Assembly (NCBI GenBank): GCA_031271325.1
Contig: JAISVY010000172.1
Location: 1 to 21,355 of the forward strand
DNA: 21,355 nt
Direction: 5' to 3'
From: Oscillospiraceae bacterium
GTDB lineage: Bacteria; Bacillota; Clostridia; Oscillospirales; UBA929
Each line of letters begins with the position of its first letter. Position 1 is the stretch's first letter. Made by a program: the position numbers and the translations under genes. Positions 6,275 to 14,585 of this stretch are shown here, piece after piece. Under the pieces are notes generated by a model, which made no database searches, had not been told where the DNA came from, and saw nothing but the letters and a program-made list of their open reading frames with translations.

Positions 6275-7945
6275 ATGGGCTTTCCCGAACGCTTCTTGGA
6301 CGAGTTGACGGTCAAGACCGACATGATCGCGCTCGTATCGAATTATACTCAGCCGGTTCGGCGCGGGACACGCTGGTTTGCCCGCTGCCCCTTCCACAGC
6401 GAAAAGACCCCTTCGTTCACCGTAACGCCGGAGAGCGGGCTGTTTTACTGCTTCGGCTGTCAGGCGGGAGGCGGTCCTATCCAGTTCGTGATGCGGGCCG
6501 AGAATCTTGAGTTTGCCGATGCCGTGCGTTTTTTGGCGGCGCGTTTGGGCTTGGCCGTACCGGAAGAGGACGACGGCGCTTTCAAAGTTAAGCGGGAGCG
6601 CCTGCTGGAAGTCAACCGGATGGCGGCGCGCTGGTACTACGAAACCCTGAGCGGCGAGGGCGAACGCTGCGCAGAGTATATGCGCGGCCGGGGGATGTCT
6701 CCCGCGTTTGCGCGGCGTTTCGGGCTGGGGTACGCGCCCGACCGCTGGGACGGCTTGATGATGGCGCTGGGCGCGCGAGGCGTCAGTAACGATGAGCTGT
6801 TCCACGCGGGGCTTGCGTCCCGGGGGCAAAAGGGCGGTCTTTATGACGCGTTCCGCGACAGGCTGATGTTCCCCATCTTCGATCTGCGCGGTCAGGTCAT
6901 CGGGTTTTCCGGGCGCGCGCTGAGCGGCGAAGCGGCGGCGAAGTATAAAAACAGCGCCGAATCGCCGGTGTACCAAAAGCGCGGCGTCCTCTACGCGGCG
7001 CATCTGGCGCGCAAGAGCGAGAAACCCTTTTGGATCCTCTGCGAGGGGAACGTAGACGTGTTCATGCTGCACCAAGCGGGCTATGACAACGCCGTCGCGA
7101 CGTGCGGCACGGCTCTGACCGATATGCAGGCGCGCCTGATCGCCCGCCACGTATCCGAAACGGTATTGGCGTACGACGCCGACGCGGCCGGGCAGAACGC
7201 CACCGGCAAAGCGTCCTCCCTGCTGGAAGCCGCCGGGGTGAAGGTTCGCGTACTGCGTCTGCGCGGCGCGAAAGACCCCGATGAATTCATACGGGCATAC
7301 GGAAGCGGCGCGTTCGATAAACTGATAATGGATTCCTCCAACCACACCGAGTACCGCCTCTCGCTGATCGAGGGCAAACACCCGCCGGACAGCGACGCGG
7401 AAAAGCTGGAGTATTTGCGCGAAGCCACCCTGCTGCTGGCCGGGTTGCCGACGCAGGGCGAACGGTTCGTCTACGGTTCGCGGGTGGCGAAGAGGCTCGG
7501 CATCAGCGAAAAAGCTGTTTTGAAAGACGTGGACATCGCCGTGGCGAAACGGCGCAGGGGCGCGGAAAAAGCGGAGCAAGCCCAGACGCTTCGCCCGAGG
7601 CGGCAGCAGAACAGCGCGCCGCTGGCGGAAGAAAAAGCGCTCGCGATTTTATTTCGCCGTCCCGAGCTGGAAACGGAGCTGTCGGCGGCGGACTTCACCA
7701 ACGAGGAGACAAGGCAGCTGTTTCTGGCGCGCGAGACCCCGCCTCACACCATGTCCGCCGGCACGGCGCGTCTTTACGCGAAGCTGATGGCGGAGCACGA
7801 GGGGCTGGATAACGACGCGGCCGCGCTGAAAGACTGTGAGCGCAGAATCAAAGAACGCGCTCTGCTGGCCGCGGGGGACGTCATGGCGAAATACAAACGG
7901 TATAAAGATACAAAAACACCGAAGGAAACGAGGGACGGGTCGTGA
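6275..7945 (+). CDS. dnaG: DNA primase
   Basis: The product has 556 residues, slightly short for DnaG. It makes the RNA primers for chromosome replication and binds the replicative helicase. The zinc-binding domain has CPFH (38-41) and CFGC (59-62). The RNA-polymerase core follows, with YKNSAESPVYQK (224-235), a Toprim acidic site in CEGNVDV (E257, D261) and AYDADAAG (D301, D303). The C-terminal helicase-binding part (about 440-556) is poorly conserved, as usual. The ATG at 6275 has GGAGCGG a few bases upstream. The stop overlaps the rpoD start, so the two are translationally coupled in the classic macromolecular-synthesis operon; the rpsU gene found in the Escherichia coli version is absent. 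Confidence 0.97.
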   Translation: MGFPERFLDELTVKTDMIALVSNYTQPVRRGTRWFARCPFHSEKTPSFTVTPESGLFYCFGCQAGGGPIQFVMRAENLEFADAVRFLAARLGLAVPEEDDGAFKVKRERLLEVNRMAARWYYETLSGEGERCAEYMRGRGMSPAFARRFGLGYAPDRWDGLMMALGARGVSNDELFHAGLASRGQKGGLYDAFRDRLMFPIFDLRGQVIGFSGRALSGEAAAKYKNSAESPVYQKRGVLYAAHLARKSEKPFWILCEGNVDVFMLHQAGYDNAVATCGTALTDMQARLIARHVSETVLAYDADAAGQNATGKASSLLEAAGVKVRVLRLRGAKDPDEFIRAYGSGAFDKLIMDSSNHTEYRLSLIEGKHPPDSDAEKLEYLREATLLLAGLPTQGERFVYGSRVAKRLGISEKAVLKDVDIAVAKRRRGAEKAEQAQTLRPRRQQNSAPLAEEKALAILFRRPELETELSAADFTNEETRQLFLARETPPHTMSAGTARLYAKLMAEHEGLDNDAAALKDCERRIKERALLAAGDVMAKYKRYKDTKTPKETRDGS

Positions 7946-9042
7946 ATCAGGAAGAAAAAATCAGCGGTCTGGTAGAACAATGGCGTAAGCGCGGCAAAAT
8001 CTCCACCAAAGAGCTGGCCGACGCTCTGGAGGAAATGGAGATCGATTCCGATCAGATCGACCGGCTGTACGATCAGCTGGAGAGCATGGATATCGAAATC
8101 CAAGTAGACGAAGACTTAGGCGACACGCAACCCGACCCGCTTCCCGACCTGGACGAGGTGGAGGAGATCCCGCCGGAAGAGTTGGAAGACCCGGAAGTTC
8201 TGGCCGAAGGGTTCAATATCGACGATCCGGTTCGGATGTACCTCAAGGAAATCGGCAAGGTGCCGCTGCTGACCGCCGACGAGGAGATCACGCTCGCGCA
8301 GCGGATGTTTGAAAACGACGAAGAAGCGCGGGTCAAGCTCGCCGAAGCGAACCTCCGCCTTGTCGTGTCGATTGCCAAGCGTTATGTCGGGCGCGGGATG
8401 CTCTTCCTCGATTTGATTCAGGAGGGCAATCTCGGGCTTATCAAAGCCGTTGAAAAGTTCGACTACTCAAAGGGGTATAAGTTTTCCACCTATGCCACAT
8501 GGTGGATCCGGCAGGCGATCACCCGCGCGATTGCCGATCAGGCGCGTACCATCCGCATCCCCGTACACATGGTCGAGACGATCAACAAAGTCATCCGCGT
8601 CTCGCGGCAGCTCCTGCAAGAGCTGGGGCACGACCCGTCGCCGGAAGAGATCTCGATCGAGATGGGCATGAGCGTAGACAAAGTGCGCGAGATCATGAAG
8701 ATCGCGCAGGAACCGGTCAGTCTCGAAACCCCGATCGGTGAGGAAGAAGACAGCCATTTGGGCGACTTCATTCCCGACGAGGACGCGTCCGAACCGGCTG
8801 AGGCAGCTTCGTTCACGCTGCTGAAGGAACAGCTTGTCTCGGTGCTCGGTTCGCTCACGCCGCGCGAGGAAAAGGTGCTCAAACTGCGTTTCGGCATTGA
8901 GGACGGGCGCACCCGCACCCTTGAGGAAGTGGGGCGCGAGTTCAACGTCACACGCGAACGGATACGCCAGATCGAGGCGAAAGCGCTGCGTAAGCTGCGC
9001 CACCCGAGCCGCTCGAAAAAGCTGAAAGATTTTCTAAATTAA
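7942..9042 (+). CDS. rpoD: Primary RNA polymerase sigma factor (sigma-70/sigma-A)
   Basis: The 366-residue protein is the housekeeping sigma factor that directs RNA polymerase to -35/-10 promoters. Region 1.1 (about 1-70) is acidic. Region 1.2 has DPVRMYLKEIGKVPLL, and region 2 contains NLRLVVSIAKRYVGRGMLFLDLIQEGNLGLIKAVEKF and the -10 recognition helix YATWWIRQAITRAI. Region 3 follows, and region 4.2 ends with TLEEVGREFNVTRERIRQIEAKALRKLRHP. The large non-conserved insert of proteobacterial RpoD is missing, as in Firmicutes SigA. The start is GTG at 7942, overlapping the dnaG stop (GTGA), with GAGGGAC upstream. The stop lies at the edge of a family 1 repeat. Confidence 0.98.
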   Translation: MNQEEKISGLVEQWRKRGKISTKELADALEEMEIDSDQIDRLYDQLESMDIEIQVDEDLGDTQPDPLPDLDEVEEIPPEELEDPEVLAEGFNIDDPVRMYLKEIGKVPLLTADEEITLAQRMFENDEEARVKLAEANLRLVVSIAKRYVGRGMLFLDLIQEGNLGLIKAVEKFDYSKGYKFSTYATWWIRQAITRAIADQARTIRIPVHMVETINKVIRVSRQLLQELGHDPSPEEISIEMGMSVDKVREIMKIAQEPVSLETPIGEEEDSHLGDFIPDEDASEPAEAASFTLLKEQLVSVLGSLTPREEKVLKLRFGIEDGRTRTLEEVGREFNVTRERIRQIEAKALRKLRHPSRSKKLKDFLN

Positions 9043-9045
9043 GAA

Positions 9046-9146
9046 GCTCTAAAAACCTCGTGTTCGCCGCCAGGCGAACGAGCGGAGCGCTTGCGAACAG
9101 GCAGCTATGCTGCGGCATCGCAAGCCGGAGCGGGAGGTTTTTAGAG
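9046..9146 (+). repeat. Dispersed repeat family 1, intact copy after rpoD
   Basis: GCTCTAAAAACCTC at 9046-9059 and GAGGTTTTTAGAG at 9134-9146 form a 13-bp perfect terminal inverted repeat around a GC-rich core. The core carries GTTCGCCGCCAGGCGAAC, itself a small hairpin, and GAGCGCTTGCGAAC. This is the cleanest copy in the window and a good family reference. Confidence 0.75.
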
Positions 9147-9161
9147 TGCCACGATTAAGAA

Positions 9162-9262
9162 GCTCTAAAAACCTCGTGTTCGCCGCCAGGCGAACGGTTC
9201 GAGCGCATGTGAACAGGGCGTGATGCGCACCGCTCTCGGTGCGCCGTTGGTTTCTAAAGCTC
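9162..9262 (+). repeat. Dispersed repeat family 1, second tandem copy
   Basis: The left 43 bp (9154-9196, including flanking ATTAAGAA) repeat 9038-9080 exactly with a 116-bp offset. The interior then diverges, and a degenerate right end GGTTTCTAAAGCTC closes it at 9249-9262. Two family members thus sit in tandem between rpoD and the PilZ gene. Confidence 0.65.
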
Positions 9263-9318
9263 CGGTCGGGTGCCTCAAGCCGGGCAAAGAATAAAGTGTT
9301 ATAGCGGGAGACACGTGT

Positions 9319-9984
9319 ATGGCGGAATTGACCGTAGGGATGAAGCTGGATGTCTTTGTGGAGCCGGAAAAAGAAGGCGGGGAACGCGTAAAACTGCTGG
9401 CCACGCTGGAAGGTTTTACCGAAGGCACGCGGCTGCTGATCACCGCGCCCATGCAAGGCATGATGATATATCCCCTGCAAATCAATCAGAAACTGGATCT
9501 GCAATGCTACGTGAAAAGCGCGATCATTAGCTTTGAAGGCGTCGTGTTGCAGCGCTTAAACAAAGGCAGCCTGTCCTATGTGCTGCTGAACCGGGTAGGG
9601 GAGTTCAAGCGCACCCAGCGCCGTCAGGACTTCCGTTTGGAATGCCTGCTGGACGGGCGGATTGTATACACCGACGCGGAGAGCGGAGAGACTGTCAAGA
9701 TGCCGGTGATTGTCAGCGACATCAGCGGGGGCGGTACGTCGGTCGTATCCAAAACACGGTTTAACACGGGCGACCGGCTGACCGTTCAACTGCCTATCGG
9801 CGACAAGATGGCCAATATTACATATCAGTGCGAGGTTCGGCGCTGCTTTGAAGACCATGACAGCGTATTGCCGATGAAATATCACGTCGGGCTGCGGTTC
9901 CTGTTCAAAGACGAGAGGGAAAAAGACTTCTTAATCTCCCGCATCTTCGTCATGGAGCGCGAGCGCAGAAAACTAAATAAATAA
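9319..9984 (+). CDS. YcgR-like PilZ-domain c-di-GMP receptor
   Basis: The product has 221 residues with the two-domain YcgR layout: an N-terminal YcgR-N-like beta domain (about 1-95) and a C-terminal PilZ domain (about 98-215). The c-di-GMP-binding motifs are both present: RRQDFR (101-106, the R-x-x-x-R switch) and DISGGG (134-139, D/N-x-S-x-x-G). Proteins of this type slow flagellar rotation or tune surface/exopolysaccharide functions when c-di-GMP rises. No flagellar gene is in the window, so the output is unknown. GGGAGA precedes the ATG at 9319. It sits alone between rpoD and uppP, separated from each by repeats or a structured gap, so it may be separately transcribed. Confidence 0.9.
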   Translation: MAELTVGMKLDVFVEPEKEGGERVKLLATLEGFTEGTRLLITAPMQGMMIYPLQINQKLDLQCYVKSAIISFEGVVLQRLNKGSLSYVLLNRVGEFKRTQRRQDFRLECLLDGRIVYTDAESGETVKMPVIVSDISGGGTSVVSKTRFNTGDRLTVQLPIGDKMANITYQCEVRRCFEDHDSVLPMKYHVGLRFLFKDEREKDFLISRIFVMERERRKLNK

Positions 9985-10129
9985 GGCTTCCCGGATGTGC
10001 CGCCGGTTCGCGCAAATAGGCATAGATGCTGTATACGCCCGCATAGATTAGGGCATGTACACAGGGCGATTGTCCCGATTGCCCGCGGGCGGGCAAGTGA
10101 CACATTCTATAGCGGGGCGGTGAATCCGT

Positions 10130-10969
10130 TTGAATTTGTGGGTTTCCATTCTATTGGGGCTGGTGCAGGGCGCGACCGAATTTCTGCCCATCTCCAGTTC
10201 GGGGCACTTGGCGATCTTCCGCAACATATATGAGTACGCGACAGGGTCAATACTCGCGGAAAACCCTCAGTTTTACGAGGTTCTGCTGCACATGGGCTCA
10301 CTCTGCGCCGTTTTCATCGCTTTCCATAAAGACATCGCGGAGCTGTGGCGCGGGTTTGTTTCCCTCTTTTCCGAACAGGGACGCGGCGACGAGGCGAAGC
10401 GCCCCTCCCGGCGGCTGATTCTGCTGCTGCTGATCGCGACGCTGCCGATGATCGTCGGAGCGGTTCTGCAGGGACAAGTGGCGAAACTCTCAGATCAATT
10501 GTGGTTTGTCGGCTTGGCGCTGATCGGTACCGGGGTTTTGCTCTTTATCGCGGACAGAGCGAAGCCGGGTAAAAAAACCGAAAAAACCGCCCGCGTTTCC
10601 GACGCCGCGGCTGTCGGGCTGATCCAAGCGGTCGCCGTGATTCCCGGGCTTTCCCGCTCCGGCGCGACGATCTCCGCCGGTATCATGCGGGATTTTGACC
10701 GCCAGTTCGCCCTGAAATTCTCGTTCTTGCTGAGTATCCCCGCGATCTTGGGCGCGACGCTTTTGAAACTCATCGTCGCGTTTTCCGAAGAGGTAAAGCT
10801 CGGCGAGTTTGCCGTCTACCTGCCCGGTGTGCTGGCGGCGTTCGTGACGGCGTACTTCTCGATCGCGCTGTTGAAACGGATGGCGAAACGCGGGAAATTC
10901 GGCGCGTTTGTTTACTATTGCCTCGCGGCTGGCGTAATAACAGTGATACTGAACTTTACGCTCACATAA
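10130..10969 (+). CDS. uppP: Undecaprenyl-diphosphatase (UppP/BacA family)
   Basis: This 279-residue integral membrane enzyme dephosphorylates undecaprenyl pyrophosphate to the monophosphate, recycling the lipid carrier for peptidoglycan and wall polymers; overexpression of the family gives bacitracin resistance. Signatures are QGATEFLPISSSGHL (13-27, with catalytic Glu17) and PGLSRSGAT (172-180, with Arg176). About eight membrane segments are apparent. The start is a TTG at 10130, preceded by GGGGCGGTGA at good spacing, and it yields the canonical N-terminus. The 145-bp leader before it contains a GC-rich palindrome TGCCCGCGGGCGGGCA at 10080-10095. ftsK starts 48 nt after the stop, suggesting an operon with a hairpin between. 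Confidence 0.97.
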   Translation: MNLWVSILLGLVQGATEFLPISSSGHLAIFRNIYEYATGSILAENPQFYEVLLHMGSLCAVFIAFHKDIAELWRGFVSLFSEQGRGDEAKRPSRRLILLLLIATLPMIVGAVLQGQVAKLSDQLWFVGLALIGTGVLLFIADRAKPGKKTEKTARVSDAAAVGLIQAVAVIPGLSRSGATISAGIMRDFDRQFALKFSFLLSIPAILGATLLKLIVAFSEEVKLGEFAVYLPGVLAAFVTAYFSIALLKRMAKRGKFGAFVYYCLAAGVITVILNFTLT

Positions 10970-10974
10970 AAAGC

Positions 10975-10996
10975 GGGACGCCGAGGGCTGCGTCCC
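10975..10996 (+). terminator. Hairpin between uppP and ftsK (no T-run)
   Basis: GGGACGC (10975-10981) pairs with GCGTCCC (10990-10996). No T-run follows, so it is not a standard intrinsic terminator. It may tune mRNA stability or partly attenuate read-through to ftsK. Confidence 0.4.
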
Positions 10997-11017
10997 CTGC
11001 AATTGAGGGAATTGCTC

Positions 11018-13363
11018 ATGCCCGCACGAAAGAAAACAAACACAGCAGCCAAAAAACCGATACGCCGTGAAATCGGCGCGTTGGTTTGTTTTCTGCTGTC
11101 GGTGTTTACCCTCTTCTCTCTTTTCGGGGCGCAGGCGTGGCTGATCAACGGGTTGCGTTCGGGGTTCGATTTCATACTCGGCGCGGGCTTTTGGTTACTT
11201 CCGTTCGCGAGCCTGACGGCATCGGCCGTACTGCTGTTTCACCGGGGAAAGCCGGTGGTTTTACGCGTGATTTGCGTGTTCACCGTCCCGGCGCTGTTCG
11301 GGCTGCTGGTTGAGCTGTACAAAACCTATTTACAGGACGAGCAAAAGCCTGTCATGAAATACATCGCCGACGGGCTGCGCGGCGGTCTGTCCGCTCCGGT
11401 CACCGCCACCCTGCTGATCATCGGGATGGCGGCTTGCGTCATGGCGTTCCTGCGCTTAAGCCCTGTCGCGATTGTAGACGCGCTCCGCGGCCGCCGGAAG
11501 GCGGTTTACGAGCCGGAACCGCCGGCGGCGCCCGCCGTTAGCAGCGCCCGTCCCCCCAAAGAAACCGCGCGGGAAGAAAAAACCGAAAAACCGGGCAAAC
11601 GCGCTCCGTTCGACATCCCCGTCTATGTCGGCCCCGGTTCCGAGCCGGAAGCCGCGCCGCCGGTGGGAATCCTGCGCGACCGCGCCGAAGGCGTGAAGGC
11701 TCCGGCGGAGCTTGTGCTGGATCCGCCGATCGGCGCGCCGGTCAAGATGAAGCCGAAAGAGCCGCCCCGTTTTCCGGTGGAGGATGCCGCGCCGCTGATG
11801 GTGCCCGACCCCGCGCCGCCCCCGCCCGTTAGGGACGGGTTCCCGGACACGCCGGTCGTCAAGCCGGTCGCGGAGATCACCATCTCCGCGCTGCCCGAGT
11901 CGCCCGAACCGTACCGCCGCCCGCCGGTCGCGCTGCTAACCGCCACAAAGCCGGGGCAGATCGCAGACGCCTCCGAAGAGCTGAAATCCAACGGCGACCG
12001 CCTGCTTTCGGCGCTCCAGAGCTTTGGCATCGGCGCTTCGATCATTCAGGTGACGCGGGGTCCGTCGGTCACGCGATACGAAATCGAACCGGAACCGGGC
12101 GTGAAGCTCGCCACCATCACCTCCCGCTCCGACGACATCGCGCTGGCGCTGGGCGCGGTGGGCGTGAACATCGCGCCGGTACCGAACAAGGTCAATTCCG
12201 TCGGCGTGGAAGTGCCGAACAAACTGGTATCCACCGTCTATATCCGTGAGCTGATTGATTCGCCGGAGTTTTCGGCGATGGAAAGCCCGACTTCGTTTGT
12301 GCTCGGGCGCGACATCACGGGGCAGAACATCGTCGCCGACATCGCGAAGCTGACCCATCTGCTGATCGCCGGCACGACCGGTTCGGGCAAATCGGTCTGC
12401 ATGAATACGCTGATCACCTCGATGCTCTATAAAGCGACGCCGGAGGAACTGCGGTTCATCATGGTCGATCCGAAGATGGTGGAGTTGGGTATCTACAACG
12501 GCATTCCGCACCTGCTCTCTCCCGTCGTCACCGAGCCGAAGCGGGCGGCGGAGGCGCTGGAGTGGGCGGTCGCCGAGATGGACAAGCGTTACGGTCTGCT
12601 GATGCAGCGCGGCAAGCGCGACATCATCGCCTACAACGAAGAGGTATCGCGGGAGGCGGACGGTGTGCCTATGCCGCGCATCGTCGTGATCATCGACGAA
12701 ATGGCCGACCTGATGATGGTGGCGCGCAAAGAGGTGGAGACGGCGGTTGCCCGCATCGCCCAAAAGGCGCGCGCCTGCGGCGTGCACCTGATTCTCGCGA
12801 CCCAGCGGCCGGAGGCGAAGGTCGTCACCGGGATTATCAAAGCCAACACGCCCTCGCGGATCGCGTTCGCGGTCAAGGCGAACCTCGACAGCCGCATCAT
12901 CCTCGACACCGGCGGCGCGGAAAAACTGGTGGGGCGCGGCGATATGCTCTACCTGCCGATGAACGCGCCCAAGCCGCTGCGCGTACAGGGCTGTTTTGTC
13001 TCCAGCGAAGAGGTCGAGCGGGTGGTCAGCTACATCCGGGGCGACGCCGAGCCGAACTATTCCCCCGACATGCTGGCTTTCCTGGATAACAAAAGCGCCG
13101 GCGAGGGAGCGCCATACGGCGGGAGCGGCGGCGCGGTGCCCGAAGAAGCCGCCGACCCGATGCTGCCCGCCGCGATTGAGGCGATCATCGAGTCGGGGCA
13201 GGGTTCCACATCGTATTTACAGCGCCGCCTGAAGCTGGGCTACGCCCGCGCCGCCCGCCTGATGGACGAGATGGAGGAGCGCGGCATCGTAGGTCCGTTC
13301 GAAGGCAGCAAGCCCCGTCAGGTCTTAATTACGCAGGAACAGTGGGAGGACATGAAAGGGTAG
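11018..13363 (+). CDS. ftsK: DNA translocase FtsK/SpoIIIE
   Basis: The product has 781 residues from ATG 11018, chosen because GAGGGA lies 7 nt upstream; the in-frame TTG at 11003 has no ribosome site. Four membrane segments (about residues 20-155) anchor it at the septum. A Pro-rich linker (about 165-300) follows, then the motor with the alpha/beta parts, Walker A GTTGSGKS (about 452-459) and Walker B VVIIDEMAD (about 556-564). The last about 65 residues form the winged-helix gamma domain (STSYLQRRLKLGYARAARLMDEMEERGIVG) that reads chromosome-orienting sequences. The family pumps DNA through the division or sporulation septum. A strong terminator follows. Confidence 0.97.
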   Translation: MPARKKTNTAAKKPIRREIGALVCFLLSVFTLFSLFGAQAWLINGLRSGFDFILGAGFWLLPFASLTASAVLLFHRGKPVVLRVICVFTVPALFGLLVELYKTYLQDEQKPVMKYIADGLRGGLSAPVTATLLIIGMAACVMAFLRLSPVAIVDALRGRRKAVYEPEPPAAPAVSSARPPKETAREEKTEKPGKRAPFDIPVYVGPGSEPEAAPPVGILRDRAEGVKAPAELVLDPPIGAPVKMKPKEPPRFPVEDAAPLMVPDPAPPPPVRDGFPDTPVVKPVAEITISALPESPEPYRRPPVALLTATKPGQIADASEELKSNGDRLLSALQSFGIGASIIQVTRGPSVTRYEIEPEPGVKLATITSRSDDIALALGAVGVNIAPVPNKVNSVGVEVPNKLVSTVYIRELIDSPEFSAMESPTSFVLGRDITGQNIVADIAKLTHLLIAGTTGSGKSVCMNTLITSMLYKATPEELRFIMVDPKMVELGIYNGIPHLLSPVVTEPKRAAEALEWAVAEMDKRYGLLMQRGKRDIIAYNEEVSREADGVPMPRIVVIIDEMADLMMVARKEVETAVARIAQKARACGVHLILATQRPEAKVVTGIIKANTPSRIAFAVKANLDSRIILDTGGAEKLVGRGDMLYLPMNAPKPLRVQGCFVSSEEVERVVSYIRGDAEPNYSPDMLAFLDNKSAGEGAPYGGSGGAVPEEAADPMLPAAIEAIIESGQGSTSYLQRRLKLGYARAARLMDEMEERGIVGPFEGSKPRQVLITQEQWEDMKG

Positions 13364-13399
13364 TTTTAGCGGCACGCCCCCTTGAGCGTACCGCTAAAA
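13364..13399. terminator. Symmetric hairpin after ftsK
   Basis: TTTTAGCGG and CCGCTAAAA pair, with further pairing of ACGC and GCGT, immediately after the ftsK stop. The stem has A and T runs on both outer sides, so it could act in both directions between convergent genes. Confidence 0.55.
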
Positions 13400-13413
13400 T
13401 ATTACATGTATCC

Positions 13414-13447
13414 CCTCTCTCCCTTTCGCCGGGAGAGAGGTTTATTT
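13414..13447 (+). terminator. Intrinsic terminator of the uppP-ftsK unit
   Basis: CCTCTCTCCC (13414-13423) pairs perfectly with GGGAGAGAGG (13431-13440), followed by TTTATTT. It reaches the stop codon of the convergent CHR gene. Confidence 0.8.
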
Positions 13448-13993
13448 CGGCTGTAAAAACACCGCGCCGGCGATGCCGCAGACGGCAATCAGCAGAATCG
13501 GGCTGAGTTTTTTAACCGCCAGCAGCAGCGCCAGCCCGATACACGCCATCACCAGCACCGGAACATCGACCGTTCCGCCCGCCCCGCCCCGCAGTACCGA
13601 TTGGTACCCGATGTCGAGCGCCGCCGCGAGGATCAGCCCCATCACAACCGGGCGGACGGCGGACATCGTATCGGCGACGGCGCTTTTTTTTGAATACGCG
13701 ATAAAAAACTTCGCGACCAGTGTTGCCAGCACGGCCGACGGCGTGATCACGCCCAGCGTCGCGACCGCCGCTCCGGCGGCACCGTACAGTTTCATCCCGG
13801 CGAAGGTGGCGGCGTTGATGGCGAACGGTCCCGGCGTCATCTGCGAAAGGGCGACCATATCGACCGTTTCGGTCAGCGTCATCAGACCGCGGGATACCAG
13901 CTCCTTCTGTATCAGCGGCAGCATCGCCATCCCGCCGCCAACCGTAAAAAAGCCGATCTTGAGGAAGATACCGTATAACCCGATCAGCGCCAT
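13442..13993 (-). CDS. CHR-family (chromate transporter-like) half protein, second of a pair
   Basis: The product has 183 residues from the ATG at 13993. A longer open frame reaches 14041, but the ATG lies one base after the stop of the preceding gene, so coupled re-initiation is likely. It is a single CHR domain of about six membrane segments, with GFFTVGGGMAMLPLIQKELV near the N-terminus and the family signature SQMTPGPFAINAATFAGMKLYG. Half-size CHR proteins occur as gene pairs that assemble into an antiparallel heterodimer equivalent to full ChrA. The family is named for chromate efflux, but many members have no proven substrate, and the coupling here to a hydratase gene suggests another anion. 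Confidence 0.9.
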   Translation of the reverse strand: MALIGLYGIFLKIGFFTVGGGMAMLPLIQKELVSRGLMTLTETVDMVALSQMTPGPFAINAATFAGMKLYGAAGAAVATLGVITPSAVLATLVAKFFIAYSKKSAVADTMSAVRPVVMGLILAAALDIGYQSVLRGGAGGTVDVPVLVMACIGLALLLAVKKLSPILLIAVCGIAGAVFLQPK

Positions 13994-13994
13994 C

Positions 13995-14585
13995 CTAACC
14001 CACCGTCCTGTTTCGCGCGCGCGCAACCGCCCGCCCGGCACCGAACGCGGCGCCGCCCAGAATCACCCACACCGGGTTCACACGCAAAAACAAAACCAGC
14101 GCCGCCGAAGCCACACAGAGCAGAGCGTCGGTCACGCCGAGCAGTGAGGCGCGGCGCAGCCCCCACACGGTGTAAAAGAGCAGCGCCGCGACAGCCGCGC
14201 GGATCCCGCGCATCGCGCCGATCAGCGCGGGATTCGTAATAAACCGCGTGTAAAAGACGGTAACCAGCATCAAAACCAAAAAAGACGGCAACACAACGCC
14301 CAGAGCCGCCGCCAGCGCCCCGGCGATACCGGCGAGCCGGTACCCGATGATCACGGCGGCGTTGCTCGCGATCACGCCGGGCAGTGACTGCGCCACAGCG
14401 AAGGTATCCACAATCTCTTCCTCGCCGATCCAGCCGCGTTTGCTGACAAACACGCGCTGCATCTGCGGGATCATCGAAAGCCCGCCCCCGAACGTAAACA
14501 GCCCGACGACAAACATCGTGGAAAAAATCTGCCAGAGCCGTTTTACCGTGCCGGGTGTTTTTTCGCCGCCGGAAGGAGCGCTCAT
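13995..14585 (-). CDS. CHR-family (chromate transporter-like) half protein, first of a pair
   Basis: The product is a 196-residue single-CHR-domain membrane protein. It has FTFGGGLSMIPQMQRVFV near the N-terminus and AQSLPGVIASNAAVIIGYRLAG, the counterpart of the PGP motif in its partner (here LPG). A charged N-terminal stretch of about 15 residues precedes the first membrane segment. Its ATG overlaps the stop of the hydratase gene (ATGA), and its own TAG is followed after one base by the ATG of the second half, so all three genes should be co-translated from one message. The pair is paralogous but clearly diverged, as expected of an obligate heterodimer. The substrate is unknown. Confidence 0.9.
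   Translation of the reverse strand: MSAPSGGEKTPGTVKRLWQIFSTMFVVGLFTFGGGLSMIPQMQRVFVSKRGWIGEEEIVDTFAVAQSLPGVIASNAAVIIGYRLAGIAGALAAALGVVLPSFLVLMLVTVFYTRFITNPALIGAMRGIRAAVAALLFYTVWGLRRASLLGVTDALLCVASAALVLFLRVNPVWVILGGAAFGAGRAVARARNRTVG

Noticed and set aside
6110..7579. 489-codon open frame on the minus strand opposite dnaG
   Set aside because: dnaG on the other strand has full domain support; the antisense frame is Arg/Gly/Ala-rich shadow sequence caused by high GC content.
11936..12787. 283-codon minus-strand open frame inside ftsK
   Set aside because: It is opposite the Walker A/B motor region of ftsK; His/Arg-rich shadow.
13681..13700. T-run as a frameshift site in the second CHR gene
   Set aside because: The reading frame is intact through the run and the protein has full CHR length.
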